Source: Larix sibirica (lineage: Eukaryota; Streptophyta; Pinopsida; Pinales; Pinaceae). Taken from it: a stretch of 11,430 nt of DNA. The notes below the pieces were generated by a model. The model was not told where the DNA came from. It did no database searches and was given only the letters and a program-made list of their open reading frames with translations. The position numbers and the translations under genes are program-made. The stretch's first letter is position 1. Each line of letters begins with the position of its first letter. The DNA is taken from assembly GCA_004151065.3 (NCBI GenBank), contig NWUY0300042921.1, positions 1 to 11,430 on the forward strand, written 5' to 3'. Of this stretch, positions 1 to 8,308 are shown in pieces.

Positions 1-620
1 AACTATGGTCAAACTTATTTAACCATGTCCAAACATAGACATATTAACCATAGTCAACCATAGGCAACCACAACCACACATGTTCAATGATAGTCAAATA
101 TAGTCAATCGTGGTTATATAGACATCAATGAAAATCATTTCATAATCAACCATGGTTAAAATTAGTCATCCATGGTCACACTTAGTCACCCAAGGTCAAA
201 TATGGTCTACCATGGCTAATCAAAGTCAACCATGGTAACTCGTGGTCTAACCCTTGTCAATCTTGGTCTACCATAGTCAAACACAATGAAACATGGCCAA
301 TGTCAATCTAACAAGGTCACACACAATAAAAAATGACTAACCATGCTCATCCAAAGTCATCCATACTCAACCAAGTCAACCATGGTCAAACATGGTCATT
401 GATATTTAACTATAGTTAACCATAGTCAACTATAGTAAATCAAGTTCAATTATAGTCAAACATGGCTAAACATGGTTATCCTTGTTAAAATATAGCTAAC
501 CATTGTCAAAACGTTGTAAGGCATAATCTAGCATGGTCAACCATGTTCAAAAATAGTGAAACATGATCAATTATGGTCAATAATGGTTAACCATAGTCAA
601 CAATGATTGGCGACAATCAA
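1..620. repeat. Degenerate minisatellite of CATGGTCAA/CATAGTCAA units
   Basis: The whole stretch is built from variants of a roughly 10-base unit, CATGGTCAAC or CATAGTCAAC, separated by a few variable bases (see 360-400 and 530-600). By hand I count about 23 occurrences of GTCA in the first 600 bases, nearly all on this strand, and several CCATGG palindromes. The order is irregular, as expected of an old, mutated array. The units contain (A/G)GTCAA, the reverse complement of the W-box TTGAC(C/T), so the array is also a dense cluster of WRKY-type sites on the minus strand; whether this matters is unknown. The array probably continues beyond the left edge. Confidence 0.8.
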
Positions 621-711
621 CCATAGCAAAATATCATAGCTATTTTAATCTTATTGATATTTATATTTTGAAATGGAATTCTACTAATCCTCCCCACGGA
701 TGCCAACCATC

Positions 712-831
712 AACTAGCATAACCACATAATTGAAGTGATTAATACATCGATTTGGCCCATTTTCAACCCTTTTTTATAATGTCATTGACTGATGTATAT
801 CAACCACTTTAATTATGTGGTTGTGTTAGTT
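712..831. repeat. Long inverted repeat (foldback), MITE- or hairpin-like
   Basis: The left arm at 712-750 and right arm at 791-831 are reverse complements with only a few mismatches and one small gap. Both contain the core AACCACATAATT or its complement AATTATGTGGTT. The spacer is about 40 bases (751-790). The transcript would fold into one hairpin of about 120 nt. This could be a small foldback/MITE transposon or a non-coding hairpin; no clear target-site duplication is visible and no coding sequence lies inside. Confidence 0.6.
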
Positions 832-2510
832 CAATATAATGAGAACATATTTGTTCATTTCCTCGATGTGGGATAAACAACAATTTAACCCTTTCTTTGG
901 GAACATTTTGCATTACTCCATCTTTTGCATTTCAAATGGTCATGTGAACTAGTTTGCACCCTTGAAATCATTGCAACCTTGAAGTTTGTATAACAATATG
1001 CCACATTGTTAAATCATAATCTAAATTGAAACCACCTGTAATCTATATCATACCTTTACAACCTCGTTGATGGCTCCATTCAACAAAAACCGTCATAACA
1101 ACTTGGTTCCATGTGCAATTGTTCTTATGCAATTCCTCCATTGGAAAATCCCCCCAAGGATTATCAATATAAACCAATGGTTGTGTCTCATATATCTCAT
1201 CACATGGGCCTCGTGCATCAAGAATTTGCTTCCTTGCTCATCTCATCCCTAAACTTTAACTCTGCCACATTCAAATCGCTTCAATCTATACAATTGGTAT
1301 TCAAGACCATGAATAAGGAAAACTTGTGACAATAATACTCTAGTCGCACTCCATGTAAAATAAGTATTTGAAGAAATATAGAATTCAACACAGTCAACCA
1401 TTAGTAAAAGTTGCAACAAACACAATACATCTCCAAACAATGAAACCAAAAGGCAATATAACAATATCAATATAGTTGAAATTATCAACATCGACTTCAT
1501 GTATCATGGTAGGCACTCAAATTTTGAATGCTCCAAGATTATGTTTGATATTAGTAGGAATGCATTGAGTGCATATTGCGACTCTACTTCTATGCTCATC
1601 CACATGCATATTTTTATGATATCCACTATTGAATGTTAAGTATAGACAACAATGTTGCTTGTTGCACTGACTAAATATTCCTTGTACTTACTGTTTCTAT
1701 TCTTTTTACCACCAAATGCAATTTACATTGATAAAAAACATCCAATTTAAAAAAAAAAAACATAATACCCAACTTCAAGAAGAATTTCTTGCTTTTTCTA
1801 AAAAAAAATAATGGAATAATCAAGATAAATTTGTATATTTTTTACTTGATCAAATTGAAATTCTGATGCAACCTAGGAAATAAAAAAGTCCTTTCACTCT
1901 GAGATGAAATAAGAATTGAAGAAACTTCATTCCACTATTGGTTAACAACAATAAACGATGATATTCTACCAAACCAAGGCTTAGAATTGGAACCTCTCTG
2001 GTCTCAAATAATGCCTCTATCATTTGACCAACATATTTTCTACATAGGTGATGACAACATATACTCAAGTGCACACAACAACATTCAAGTGAGAGCCAAC
2101 AACAACTTCAAGCGATCTAAGACATTGGTACCACTCTAATATTGTAGTGTGCATCTTGACTATTTACAATTGGTCCTTTTTAACTATCTCTTTCTCTCTC
2201 TCTTCAAGTAGTGTAAAGTCCGGGAGAGCTTCCTCATCGTTTTCATTAGCCTTTTCTTTAACTTCTGCTTGATATTTATGAGAATGTGCATCTCACACAA
2301 GAAGTAGAAAAAACACCAGTGCATTGTAGGTTATAATCAACACGGTCAAAGAACTCTATGCACATGAGACTTTAAAAAACATATCGGTACTTCACCTTTG
2401 CCATAAAAAATCGCATCCATTACATTAAGGACAACAACCAAATTGCACTACTTTACCATTATACCAACTGCACCCTCAACAGAGTGATCACAAATACTAA
2501 ACGTACTAAT
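832..2510. other. Gene-free interval
   Basis: About 1.7 kb with no gene that I can support. Open frames are short (up to about 80 codons), overlap each other on both strands around 1067-1500, and show no domain or splice logic. There are A-runs at 1748-1760 and 1801-1808. The minus-strand sequence at about 2120-2135 contains TGGTACCA preceded by an AT-rich stretch, faintly like a decayed retrotransposon primer-binding site (canonical TGGTATCAGAGC), but too weak to call. Confidence 0.6.
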
Positions 2511-2576
2511 TAAGTACGCCTAACTGGTTAAGAACATGTGTTCCCTACTAGGAGGTCACAAGTTCAAATCTGGAGG
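2511..2576 (+). mobile_element. tRNA-derived SINE head or decayed tRNA-like sequence
   Basis: The segment keeps the internal Pol III promoter layout of a tRNA. TACGCCTAACTGGTTAAG (2515-2532) resembles the tRNA D-arm/A box, and AGTTCAAATC (2561-2570) resembles the T-arm/B box (consensus GGTTCRANTCC). Their spacing is that of a tRNA with a short variable loop, and GGTCACAAGTTCAAATCTGG resembles a T-stem and loop. The acceptor arms do not pair, so this is not a working tRNA. Plant SINEs typically start with such a head; the body would be the sequence just to the right, which enters the diverged duplicated block from 2666. Confidence 0.45.
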
Positions 2577-2665
2577 TGGGTAGGGTATGTTCACTTCTAA
2601 AGACTTTAAGAATCAAATCCCTATGTGTTTGAGCATGCGTTAAATCGTTCCAAGTGGGTACAATC

Positions 2666-3062
2666 AATAATAACCACCGTATAATGATCAACAGTACCTA
2701 ATCAAGGATATTATTATTGTGATTAACACATAATTAAGTATATGATACCTAGGATAAGAACGGTATCCTTGAGTATACATGAGGTGGTTAATTCCTTATG
2801 ATTAGATTGAGCCAAAAGGGTAACAATTTACACCTAGAATTTATAAGAATTACTCTCCCCTTGAAATACAGATCCCTGAGAAACTGCAATGCACTTCCCC
2901 TCATGATGAGGATGGTACCCAGTGTAAAATGGGAAGCATACACTTAGTGCCCTAACCAAACATGGACATTGAGTGAGACCCACAAGCATAAAGTATATCA
3001 CAGAGGCAATGACCCCGAGGACTTGAGCTTCAACATATGATTTGAGACAACTCTTGCAATGG
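2666..3062. repeat. Diverged ~400-bp direct repeat, copy A
   Basis: Matches 3227-3620 in the same orientation and order. Shared blocks include AATAATAACCAC (2666 against 3227), GTACCTAATCAAG, ACATGAGGTGG (2779 against 3351), a GAGCCAAA...AACAATTT block, ACCTA(G/A)AATTTATAAGAATTA and GCACTTCCCCTCAT (2891 against 3471), and the end CTTGCAATGG against CTTGTAATGG. The offset drifts from 561 to 580 and back to 558 bases, showing indels. Weaker similarity may run to about 3120. It has no coding capacity; best read as remnants of one non-coding repeat family. Confidence 0.7.
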
Positions 3063-3226
3063 ATTTTCCACCAACACTCTCTTTAACCTCTCTTCAAGAT
3101 TCAATCCCATGGATATATGATACCAATTGAAAAAAGATAAAGAACACCCAGATATTAATAGAACCAAAAAAATTGTATAAAAGGCCCCAAGTCAAACCTA
3201 ATGAATTTACACTAAATAGTATAATA

Positions 3227-3620
3227 AATAATAACCACGATATAACAACGAATGGTACCTAATCAAGAAGATTAGTACCCTAGCACACAATTAAGTATAT
3301 GAGTTTTCGGATACGAACTATATAATTTGGTGGACTAAATTGAAGATATACATGAGGTGGTCAATGACTTAAAATTAGAGTAAGAATGAGCCAAAGACTA
3401 ACAATTTGCACCTAAAATTTATAAGAATTATTATTATTCCTTAAAATATAGATAATAAAGAAACTCTAAGGCACTTCCCCTCATCTTAATGATGGTACCT
3501 AGTATAAAACAAATGATATAAACTTAATTGGACATTAAGAAGACATTCAATAAAGTTCACAAATATCAAGTAAATGACAAAGACATCTAACTTGAAAACG
3601 TGAACCAAAACTTGTAATGG
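3227..3620. repeat. Diverged ~400-bp direct repeat, copy B
   Basis: Second copy of the block at 2666-3062, with many substitutions and indels and a higher A+T content than copy A. Similarity may continue weakly to about 3720. Between the copies (3118-3129) lies TGATACCAATTG, whose complement contains TGGTATCA, the first eight bases of the usual initiator-Met-tRNA primer-binding site of plant LTR retrotransposons. This hints, weakly, that the locus is debris of an LTR or TRIM element. No tRNA-like head is seen before this copy. Confidence 0.7.
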
Positions 3621-4203
3621 TAATTCAAAAACTCAATTTAAACTAAATTTATAAAAATTATAATAACTTGTATGACAACTACATGTATAATCTTTCTTTC
3701 AAGATTATATATGGAGATAAAATATGGACTTTTTGGAACTATACCCAAAAAGTTTGACCGATGGCAGGGATTCTTTTTACTTTGAACATTTACACTTTTA
3801 ACTTTATATATATATAGTAACCTTCACCTTCTATGAAATGAAAAAGTTGTTCACAGTGACAACGAGAGAATAAATGCTCCATGCATACAAAATAAGTCTA
3901 AATATACATTTATATTTTAATCATATGATATGACATATTTGAAGATATATATTGATGAGAAAACCAGGATGGCTTGAATGGATTACGATGTCCAATCCAT
4001 TCATTCACATGTTAGACTGTTGGGTATACGCAGACCCCATAGCCTGCAAGCAAAAGTCCAGTCCAGTTCCCTGTATTAGATACTTATGAAGAAAAAGAGC
4101 ATCACAGTTTGTGAGAAAGAAGATACATATGATTATATGATTATAAGTATTAGGTTAAAAAAATAATACTGTTTTTTACAATGCTCACATTAACTTAAGC
4201 CTC

Positions 4204-4252
4204 AATGTGATATGTTATATAAAGACTGTAAAATCATATAACGCTCACATTA
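4204..4252. repeat. Small inverted repeat
   Basis: AATGTGATATGTTATAT (4204-4220) pairs with ATATAACGCTCACATT (about 4237-4252), with one or two mismatches or bulges, around a loop of about 16 bases. GCTCACATTAA also recurs directly at 4184-4194 and 4243-4253. There is no T-tract or partner gene to suggest a function. Confidence 0.45.
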
Positions 4253-4781
4253 ATTCTAAACTTGAAATTATATTTAAGAAATAAATCATTTGAAAAAAAC
4301 GAAAAGTATAATTAAGCCACAAACATCTATTCATGGATTACAGAAAGGTCATTTCTCGTATCCTTCCTTGATTGACAAGAAAGAGGGTCTTACCAAACAG
4401 TCCTTCCCTTCTCTGGCTCAAGTAAAGGTAAAGGTTCTTCCCTTCCCAGTGGTATAGGGTCCTCCTTTTGTTATAGAAAAGTGCTCAAATGAACGTGGAT
4501 TAACGAAGAAAGGAAGCTTGAACATAATCCAGTGAAAGGAGTTAAAGGAAGTATTGTGATGGATAGAATATTTATAACAGAGTTGGGTTGAGAAATGCCT
4601 TTCACCCAACAATTTTTCATTAGTGCTACTTGATTTCATATTACATTGAGTTAATCTTGCTAAAATTCAAGATGAAGTATTTTCAGTGAGATGTAAATTA
4701 TTATAAAGGCAACTTTGTGAGGTATTACAAAGAAATAACAGATCCATGAAAATATAATCGCACTAAGAGGAGAGAAGCAAG

Positions 4782-4935
4782 GGTAATCCAACAACTTTTG
4801 CAAAGGGGTGGGGTAATTCATCAACTTTTGCAATGAGATATTAAATTTAGATGGCACATTTTGCGCCAAGGGAAGATAGAAGGAAGGGATGAAGTAATCT
4901 ATCAACTTTGAGGTATTAAATTTAGATGGTGCATT
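4782..4935. repeat. Three short imperfect direct repeats
   Basis: Units begin GTAAT(C/T)(C/T)A(A/T)CAACTTT at about 4782, 4812 and 4893. The second and third units continue with GA(G/A)(G/A)TATTAAATTTAGATGG plus (C/T)(A/G)CATT-like ends (4835-4860 and 4909-4935). This is local duplication of intergenic DNA with no coding meaning. Confidence 0.5.
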
Positions 4936-5501
4936 GGATGTGTTGAATATAGAAACCAGGACAGGTCCATTCCACCCTGAGTTTGATATGAATTAAGCTC
5001 AATGTTATGCAGTTCCAGGATGCATCTCTAAAATTCACACAAATCTCAAACACATCAATGATTAAAATTTAAAATATGCAACTTCAAGCTTAGTAAAGGT
5101 GCATATCAAACTGGATTTAGATACGTTGAGCGGTGTTCAATAGGAAAATTTTCAAAAGATTCAACTCATGTTTATTTTTATTTTGGCTTTGTCAAGCTCA
5201 GATTCAGATGCATCTTAGGCACCTAGGTTGAAGTCTACATCAACCACTAATGAAAGTGTTAGAAACAATTCACAGAGATGATTTCTAATGGCATATTCAG
5301 GATTATCTAAGGCTATGATGGAAGGGGATTAAAATAATTAATGAATGATTTAAGAAAATTCTCTTATCTTATTCTCTGGATGTTATTTTTCTTGTTTTAA
5401 TTTAAAACAAATCTTGTATTAGTTAGAAATTCCCTATTTGATATCATAGTGTTCCAAACAAAGAATTAATGGCCTTAGAAAAGAGGATTTGATATGCATA
5501 C

Positions 5502-5852
5502 TTAGATCTGTGGAAGTAAGAGTTCCAGTCTGAGAAAAATCACAGTTCCAACTGTTCCGATCGCAGCCTGATAGTATCCATTCATGGCATAAGCAGCATG
5601 GGATGCCACTATATTTGGTGAATAGCAAGGACCTCCTGGGTTACAGTCAATGCCCTGTCCACAAGCATAGTTCGAATTTGCCTCCAAAGTTTTCTCATCA
5701 GTGCCCGGCTTGGTAGTGCACCAAACTTTAGGAGGAGCTGGAACAGGCCTTCCAGTCCCTGTAGGAGGAGCTGGAACAGGCCCTCCAGTCCCTATAGGAG
5801 GAGCTGGAACAGGCCCACCAGTGCGTGAAGCAGAAGGAGATGGACCTGCACT
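5502..5852 (-). CDS. Linker and X8/CBM43 exon, frameshifted
   Basis: Encodes SAGPSPSAS, three 11-residue linker repeats, and then the X8 module from VWCTTKPG. Conserved X8 cysteines seen: 405, 424 (YACGQG), 430 (IDC), 436 (GGPCYSPN), then VASHAAYAMNGYYQAA. At 5561-5560 one base appears to be missing: the same frame then reads IGTVGTV and on to a stop at 5504, while the next frame reads RNSWNCDFSQTGTLTSTD, exactly the expected X8 continuation with the fifth cysteine. The Cys430-Cys436 spacing is short against the usual DCxxIQxGGxC. A possible donor, A|GTATGC, falls after 5502, where many X8 genes would continue to a last short exon with the sixth cysteine; that exon was not found. Confidence 0.8.
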   Translation of the reverse strand, partial: SAGPSPSASRTGGPVPAPPIGTGGPVPAPPTGTGRPVPAPPKVWCTTKPGTDEKTLEANSNYACGQGIDCNPGGPCYSPNIVASHAAYAMNGYYQAAIGTVGTVIFLRLELLLPQI

Positions 5853-8215
5853 CTGCCTCATTTACAGATTCAATTAGAAATAACAGCAGAAGTCTCAATG
5901 ATCTAATCATTATGTAAAGCTGTTTAGTCTTCAAAACAAACTACAATCAGGACCAACCCAGTAAGGCCTTTCCGGACCTACCCAGGCCTTTCTGGACCAA
6001 CTCTGGGAAGGGTTGAACTTTCAGTCAGGACCAACTGCACTTATCTGAAAACAAACTATAAAATAGGAAGTAATTTCCTTACCGGAGATTGCAGCAAGCC
6101 CACATCATAAGCCATTGTCATATCAGCTTTAAACATCCCATAATTGCGCTCCGAGGTTGGTCCTGGCTTCAGGTCCTCATTGAAGAGAGAAAAAATATAG
6201 GTCTCAATGGAACGATTTGGCCTCAATGGGGTCCCTGCCGTGGAGGTCACATGCTTGATCAGATTGCCATTGTAAGCAATTGCATTCTGCAAGCTAACCC
6301 CTGTCTCTGTAGGATCCCCCACAGATGGCCATCCCGTTTCTGCCACCACTATATCAACACCAGTGTAACCCAGATATTTCATGGCCGAGTACACTGCATC
6401 AAGCTGAGCATCAAACATGTTGGTATAGGTGAGCCCAGTGTTTGTGTCATGAAACCCCGGGTTCGGCTCGAACAGTGCATAAGCCAGGGTTTGATCGGTG
6501 GGATTACTCTTGTAAGCAAAGTAGGGGTATGGGTTTATCATCAAAGGGGCTCCTATCTTCTGCAGGAAGTCAAGTAGGGATTTCATGTCAAAACTCTCCT
6601 TGAAACGGCCTGCAGATGGGGGGGCAGATGTCGAAAGTATGGCCATAGAATGAGGTGTAGAGACCTTAATCTGCTGGTCAAGTGAAGCCCCAACAAGGGC
6701 AGTGTGCAGGTTCTGCAATGCAGGGAGGAGCTGGGAAATCAGAGCCCCATCCCCAGTGAACAGAACCTCGTTCCCCACCGAGAGCCCAATGATATCAGTG
6801 GCAGGAACAAAAGGAACGATGTTGTTATTAATCCAATTCTGTGCTACAGTAAGCTGGTTTAGAGATGGGATTTGGTCGTTACCAATGCCTACAACTAACC
6901 CAATTCCTGTGTTAGCAAAGGCTTGAAGAATTGCGGGATCTGCTCCATATAGTCTCAACTTCGAAATAGTTGTACTCTGAACCAGCTTTGCTACTGTAGA
7001 TGGTGGGGGAAGATTGTCTGCACTTTGTCCATAGTCAACGCCTAGGGCTGGTGAACGCTGCACCAAACTCCTGCCTCTGCTTCCACTTTCTGCAAGAATT
7101 CACATTAGCAAACACAAAAATGAAGTGAAAACAGACATACAGAACCATATAAATAATAAAATATCCATATTGAAAATCATATAGGAAGTGGATGTTTTGG
7201 ATATCAACCTCAGAACCATGAGTACAGTGCCAATAATGAGATCCACATCAATACCGTAACCAAAGCACGCAATCCCAAAAATATACAATCATAATGACAA
7301 AAATATTGGAAATCATGTCAACAACACAACGGTATGAATACCTACTCCTACAATTTCACAAATCCACAACAGACCCAATTTTGCAAATCTTGTGAACAGC
7401 AGAACCATGTGAATACCACCATTCACAATCCCATCAATACCTATCATAACCATATCAGTAACCAGTAACCACTATTGAAATCCTGTCAACAACACAACAG
7501 TGTGAATACCTATTCATACAATTTCACAAACCCACATCAAACCCAATGTTGCAAATTTTGCCGACAGCAGAACCATGTGAATACCAGCATTCATAATCAC
7601 ATGAATACCTATCATAACCATATCAGAAACCAGTAACTAGTAATCAATAATGAAAATCCTGTCAACAACACAACAGTTTGAATACCTACTCATACGATTT
7701 CACAAACCCACATCATCAGACCCAATGTTGCAAATCTTGTCAACAACAAAATCATGTGAATAGCAACATTCATAATCACATGAATACCCTTCATAAGCAT
7801 CAGTAACCAATATTGAAAATCCTGTCAACAACACAACAGTATGAATATCTACCTATACAATCTCACAAACCCACATCAGACCCAATGTTGCAGATCTTGT
7901 TAACAGCAGAACCATGTGAATACCAGCATTCATAATCACATGCATAACCTTCAGAACCATATCAGAACTAGTATAGCAACATCCAATATCAACAAAGATA
8001 TTTCACCAGACAATGACTGATGAAGGGTTAGAATAGCTACAATTACAGACATACAATTATAAAGTTCTCCCAAGTATCAATTGGCGCTCAAATTTGAAGT
8101 AGCCTATACCATTCTATGACTGTTAACAGAAAAGATGATTACCTCCACACGGGATGCAATATAGGATGACTGGTAGCAAGATCGTAATTGTCGCTGCTTT
8201 TACTCTCATCTCCAT
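5502..8215 (-). CDS. Secreted GH17 glucan endo-1,3-beta-glucosidase with C-terminal X8/CBM43 module (frameshifted 3' end)
   Basis: Spliced CDS: 8215-8143, 7089-6083, 5852-5502. Family role: hydrolysis of internal beta-1,3-glucosidic bonds in callose and related glucans in the apoplast, cell wall or plasmodesmata; X8 binds beta-1,3-glucan. Layout with ATG 8215 as residue 1: signal peptide 1-24, GH17 about 40-355 starting LGVDYGQ, Pro/Gly/Thr-rich linker about 361-402, X8 from W404. Catalytic acid Glu132 sits in SVGNEV and nucleophile Glu275 in VAETGWPS; LFNEDLKPGP and an NRS glycosylation sequon (Asn316) are also present. Junction phases agree (phase 1, then phase 0). As sequenced, the frame shifts after Ala457 and ends at TAA 5504-5502, giving about 476 residues and a truncated X8. 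This could be an assembly error, a young lesion or a pseudogene. The architecture is like Ole e 9 and the Arabidopsis GH17-X8 enzymes. Domain assignment is very secure; the C-terminus is not. Confidence 0.88.
5730..5828 (-). repeat. Three 33-bp coding repeats in the linker
   Basis: Units at 5730, 5763 and 5796 have an exact 33-base period and only a few mismatches. Each encodes the 11 residues T-G-(G/R)-P-V-P-A-P-P-x-(G/V-type), forming a flexible Pro-rich spacer between catalytic and binding modules. The near-identity of the DNA suggests recent expansion. Copy number may vary between alleles. Confidence 0.9.
5853..6082 (-). other. 230-bp intron between GH17 and linker/X8 exons
   Basis: Starts GTAAGG and ends AATGAGGCAG, phase 0, with a plausible branch site TTCTAAT about 30 bases before the end. 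An alternative AG seven bases further in (CAG ending at 5846) would break the frame. Inside are short direct repeats: AGGCCTTTC(C/T)GGACC at 5964-5978 and 5984-5998, and TCAGGACCAAC at 5947-5957 and 6025-6035 (+ strand). Confidence 0.75.
6083..7089 (-). CDS. Catalytic exon: complete GH17 domain
   Basis: A 1007-base exon, open throughout, encoding residues 25 (split) to 360. It opens with a short Ser/Gly/Arg-rich stretch and then LGVDYGQSADNLPPPSTV, the standard GH17 start, followed by KLRLYGADPAIL and GIGLVVGIGNDQIPSL. The catalytic acid Glu132 codon is 6769-6767 (SVGNEV) and the nucleophile Glu275 codon is 6340-6338 (VAETGWPSVG). MINPYPYFAY, the conserved YIFSLFNEDLKPGP and the domain end RNYGMFKADMTMAYDVG all appear in order. 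No key residue is missing, so the catalytic module looks functional. The exon ends TCTCCG|GTAAGG in phase 0. A read-through frame would add only eight residues before a stop at 6056. Confidence 0.93.
7090..8142 (-). other. 1053-bp intron between the signal-peptide and catalytic exons
   Basis: Bounded by GTAATC (8142) and TTCTTGCAG (7090), phase 1. Among the nearby CAG acceptors only this one keeps the frame into LGVDYGQ. An intron directly after the signal peptide is common in plant GH17 genes. Most of its length is a tandem array, listed separately; I see no exon-like sequence inside. Confidence 0.8.
7309..7977. repeat. Four-copy ~165-bp tandem repeat inside the intron
   Basis: Copies start at about 7309, 7477, 7652 and 7815, with periods of 168, 176 and 163 bases measured at the shared TC(C/A)TGTCAACAACACAAC. 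Each copy also contains TTTCACAAA(C/T)CCACA (TCTCACAAACC in copy 4), CCCAAT(G/T)TTGCA, a CAGAACCATGTGAATACC block (diverged in copy 3) and, in copies 1-3, a block ending in CAGTAAC. Copies differ by scattered substitutions and small indels. A more diverged partial copy seems to lie just beyond, at about 7211-7308 (CAGAACCATGAGTACAGTGCC). Copies are on the strand opposite to transcription. Confidence 0.85.
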
Positions 8216-8308
8216 TCTATGAAAAAGTGAGTAATCTAGATCATCCTCTCTACAATCCAACTGTGCTGCACTGCACTCCTTGAATACTTGGGACAGAATA
8301 CATATAAA
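8143..8308 (-). CDS. Signal-peptide exon of the GH17 gene
   Basis: From ATG 8215 the exon encodes Met-Glu-Met-Arg-Val-Lys and then a hydrophobic core, AATITILLPVILYCIPCG, a classic secretory signal peptide (basic n-region, hydrophobic h-region, small residues near a likely cleavage site). It ends TGTGGAG|GTAATC after one base of a Glu codon (phase 1), completed by AA at the next exon. No in-frame ATG lies between the acceptor at 8309 and 8215; a second in-frame ATG at 8209 could also serve. The portion 8216-8308 is 5' UTR unless the leader exon is translated. A two-codon upstream ORF, ATG ATC TAG, lies at 8244-8236 in another frame. Confidence 0.78.

Larger units (their letters stand above)
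3721..5501. other. Gene-free 3' flank of the glucanase gene
   Basis: I find no gene here on either strand. The frames of 73 and 81 codons on the minus strand (4418-4639, 4660-4905) have no recognisable motifs. The interval lies downstream of the minus-strand glucanase, so it should contain that gene's 3' end and possibly a last exon; I searched for an acceptor followed by a Tyr-Gly-X-Cys-type X8 ending and found none that convinced me. TTTATT at 5171-5176 (AATAAA on the minus strand) could be a poly(A) signal, but such hexamers are expected by chance in AT-rich DNA. Small repeats are listed separately. Confidence 0.5.

Noticed and set aside
1-620. CRISPR-like array
   Set aside because: Units are only about 10 bases, irregular and degenerate, without unique spacers, in a plant nuclear context.
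1067-1500. Overlapping open frames of 61-83 codons on both strands
   Set aside because: Short, mutually overlapping, no domain, no splice context and a composition like the surrounding non-coding DNA.
1850-2074. 74-codon minus-strand frame with a TGGTACCA motif just upstream, as a possible gag start
   Set aside because: The primer-site match is poor, no LTR pair is seen, and the frame has no retroviral motif.
4418-4905. Two minus-strand frames of 73 and 81 codons downstream of the glucanase gene, considered as a last exon or separate gene
   Set aside because: They lack the expected X8 Cys ending or any hydrophobic anchor tail in the right place, and no phase-matching acceptor was convincing.
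5502-5570. A hidden intron at the X8 frameshift instead of a lost base
   Set aside because: The two frames meet with no gap; the protein sequence is continuous across the site, leaving no room for an intron.
5728-5934. 68-codon minus-strand frame over the linker, rich in Ala-Cys-Ser-Ser-Ser
   Set aside because: Out-of-frame reading of the 33-bp linker repeats.
6089-6926. Plus-strand frames of 162 and 74 codons opposite the catalytic exon
   Set aside because: Antisense shadows of the conserved GH17 coding sequence; codon pattern and domain evidence are on the minus strand.
7100-7288. 62-codon hydrophobic minus-strand frame in the long intron
   Set aside because: Lies in intronic sequence next to the acceptor with no start, domain or splice support; exons on both sides already join in phase.
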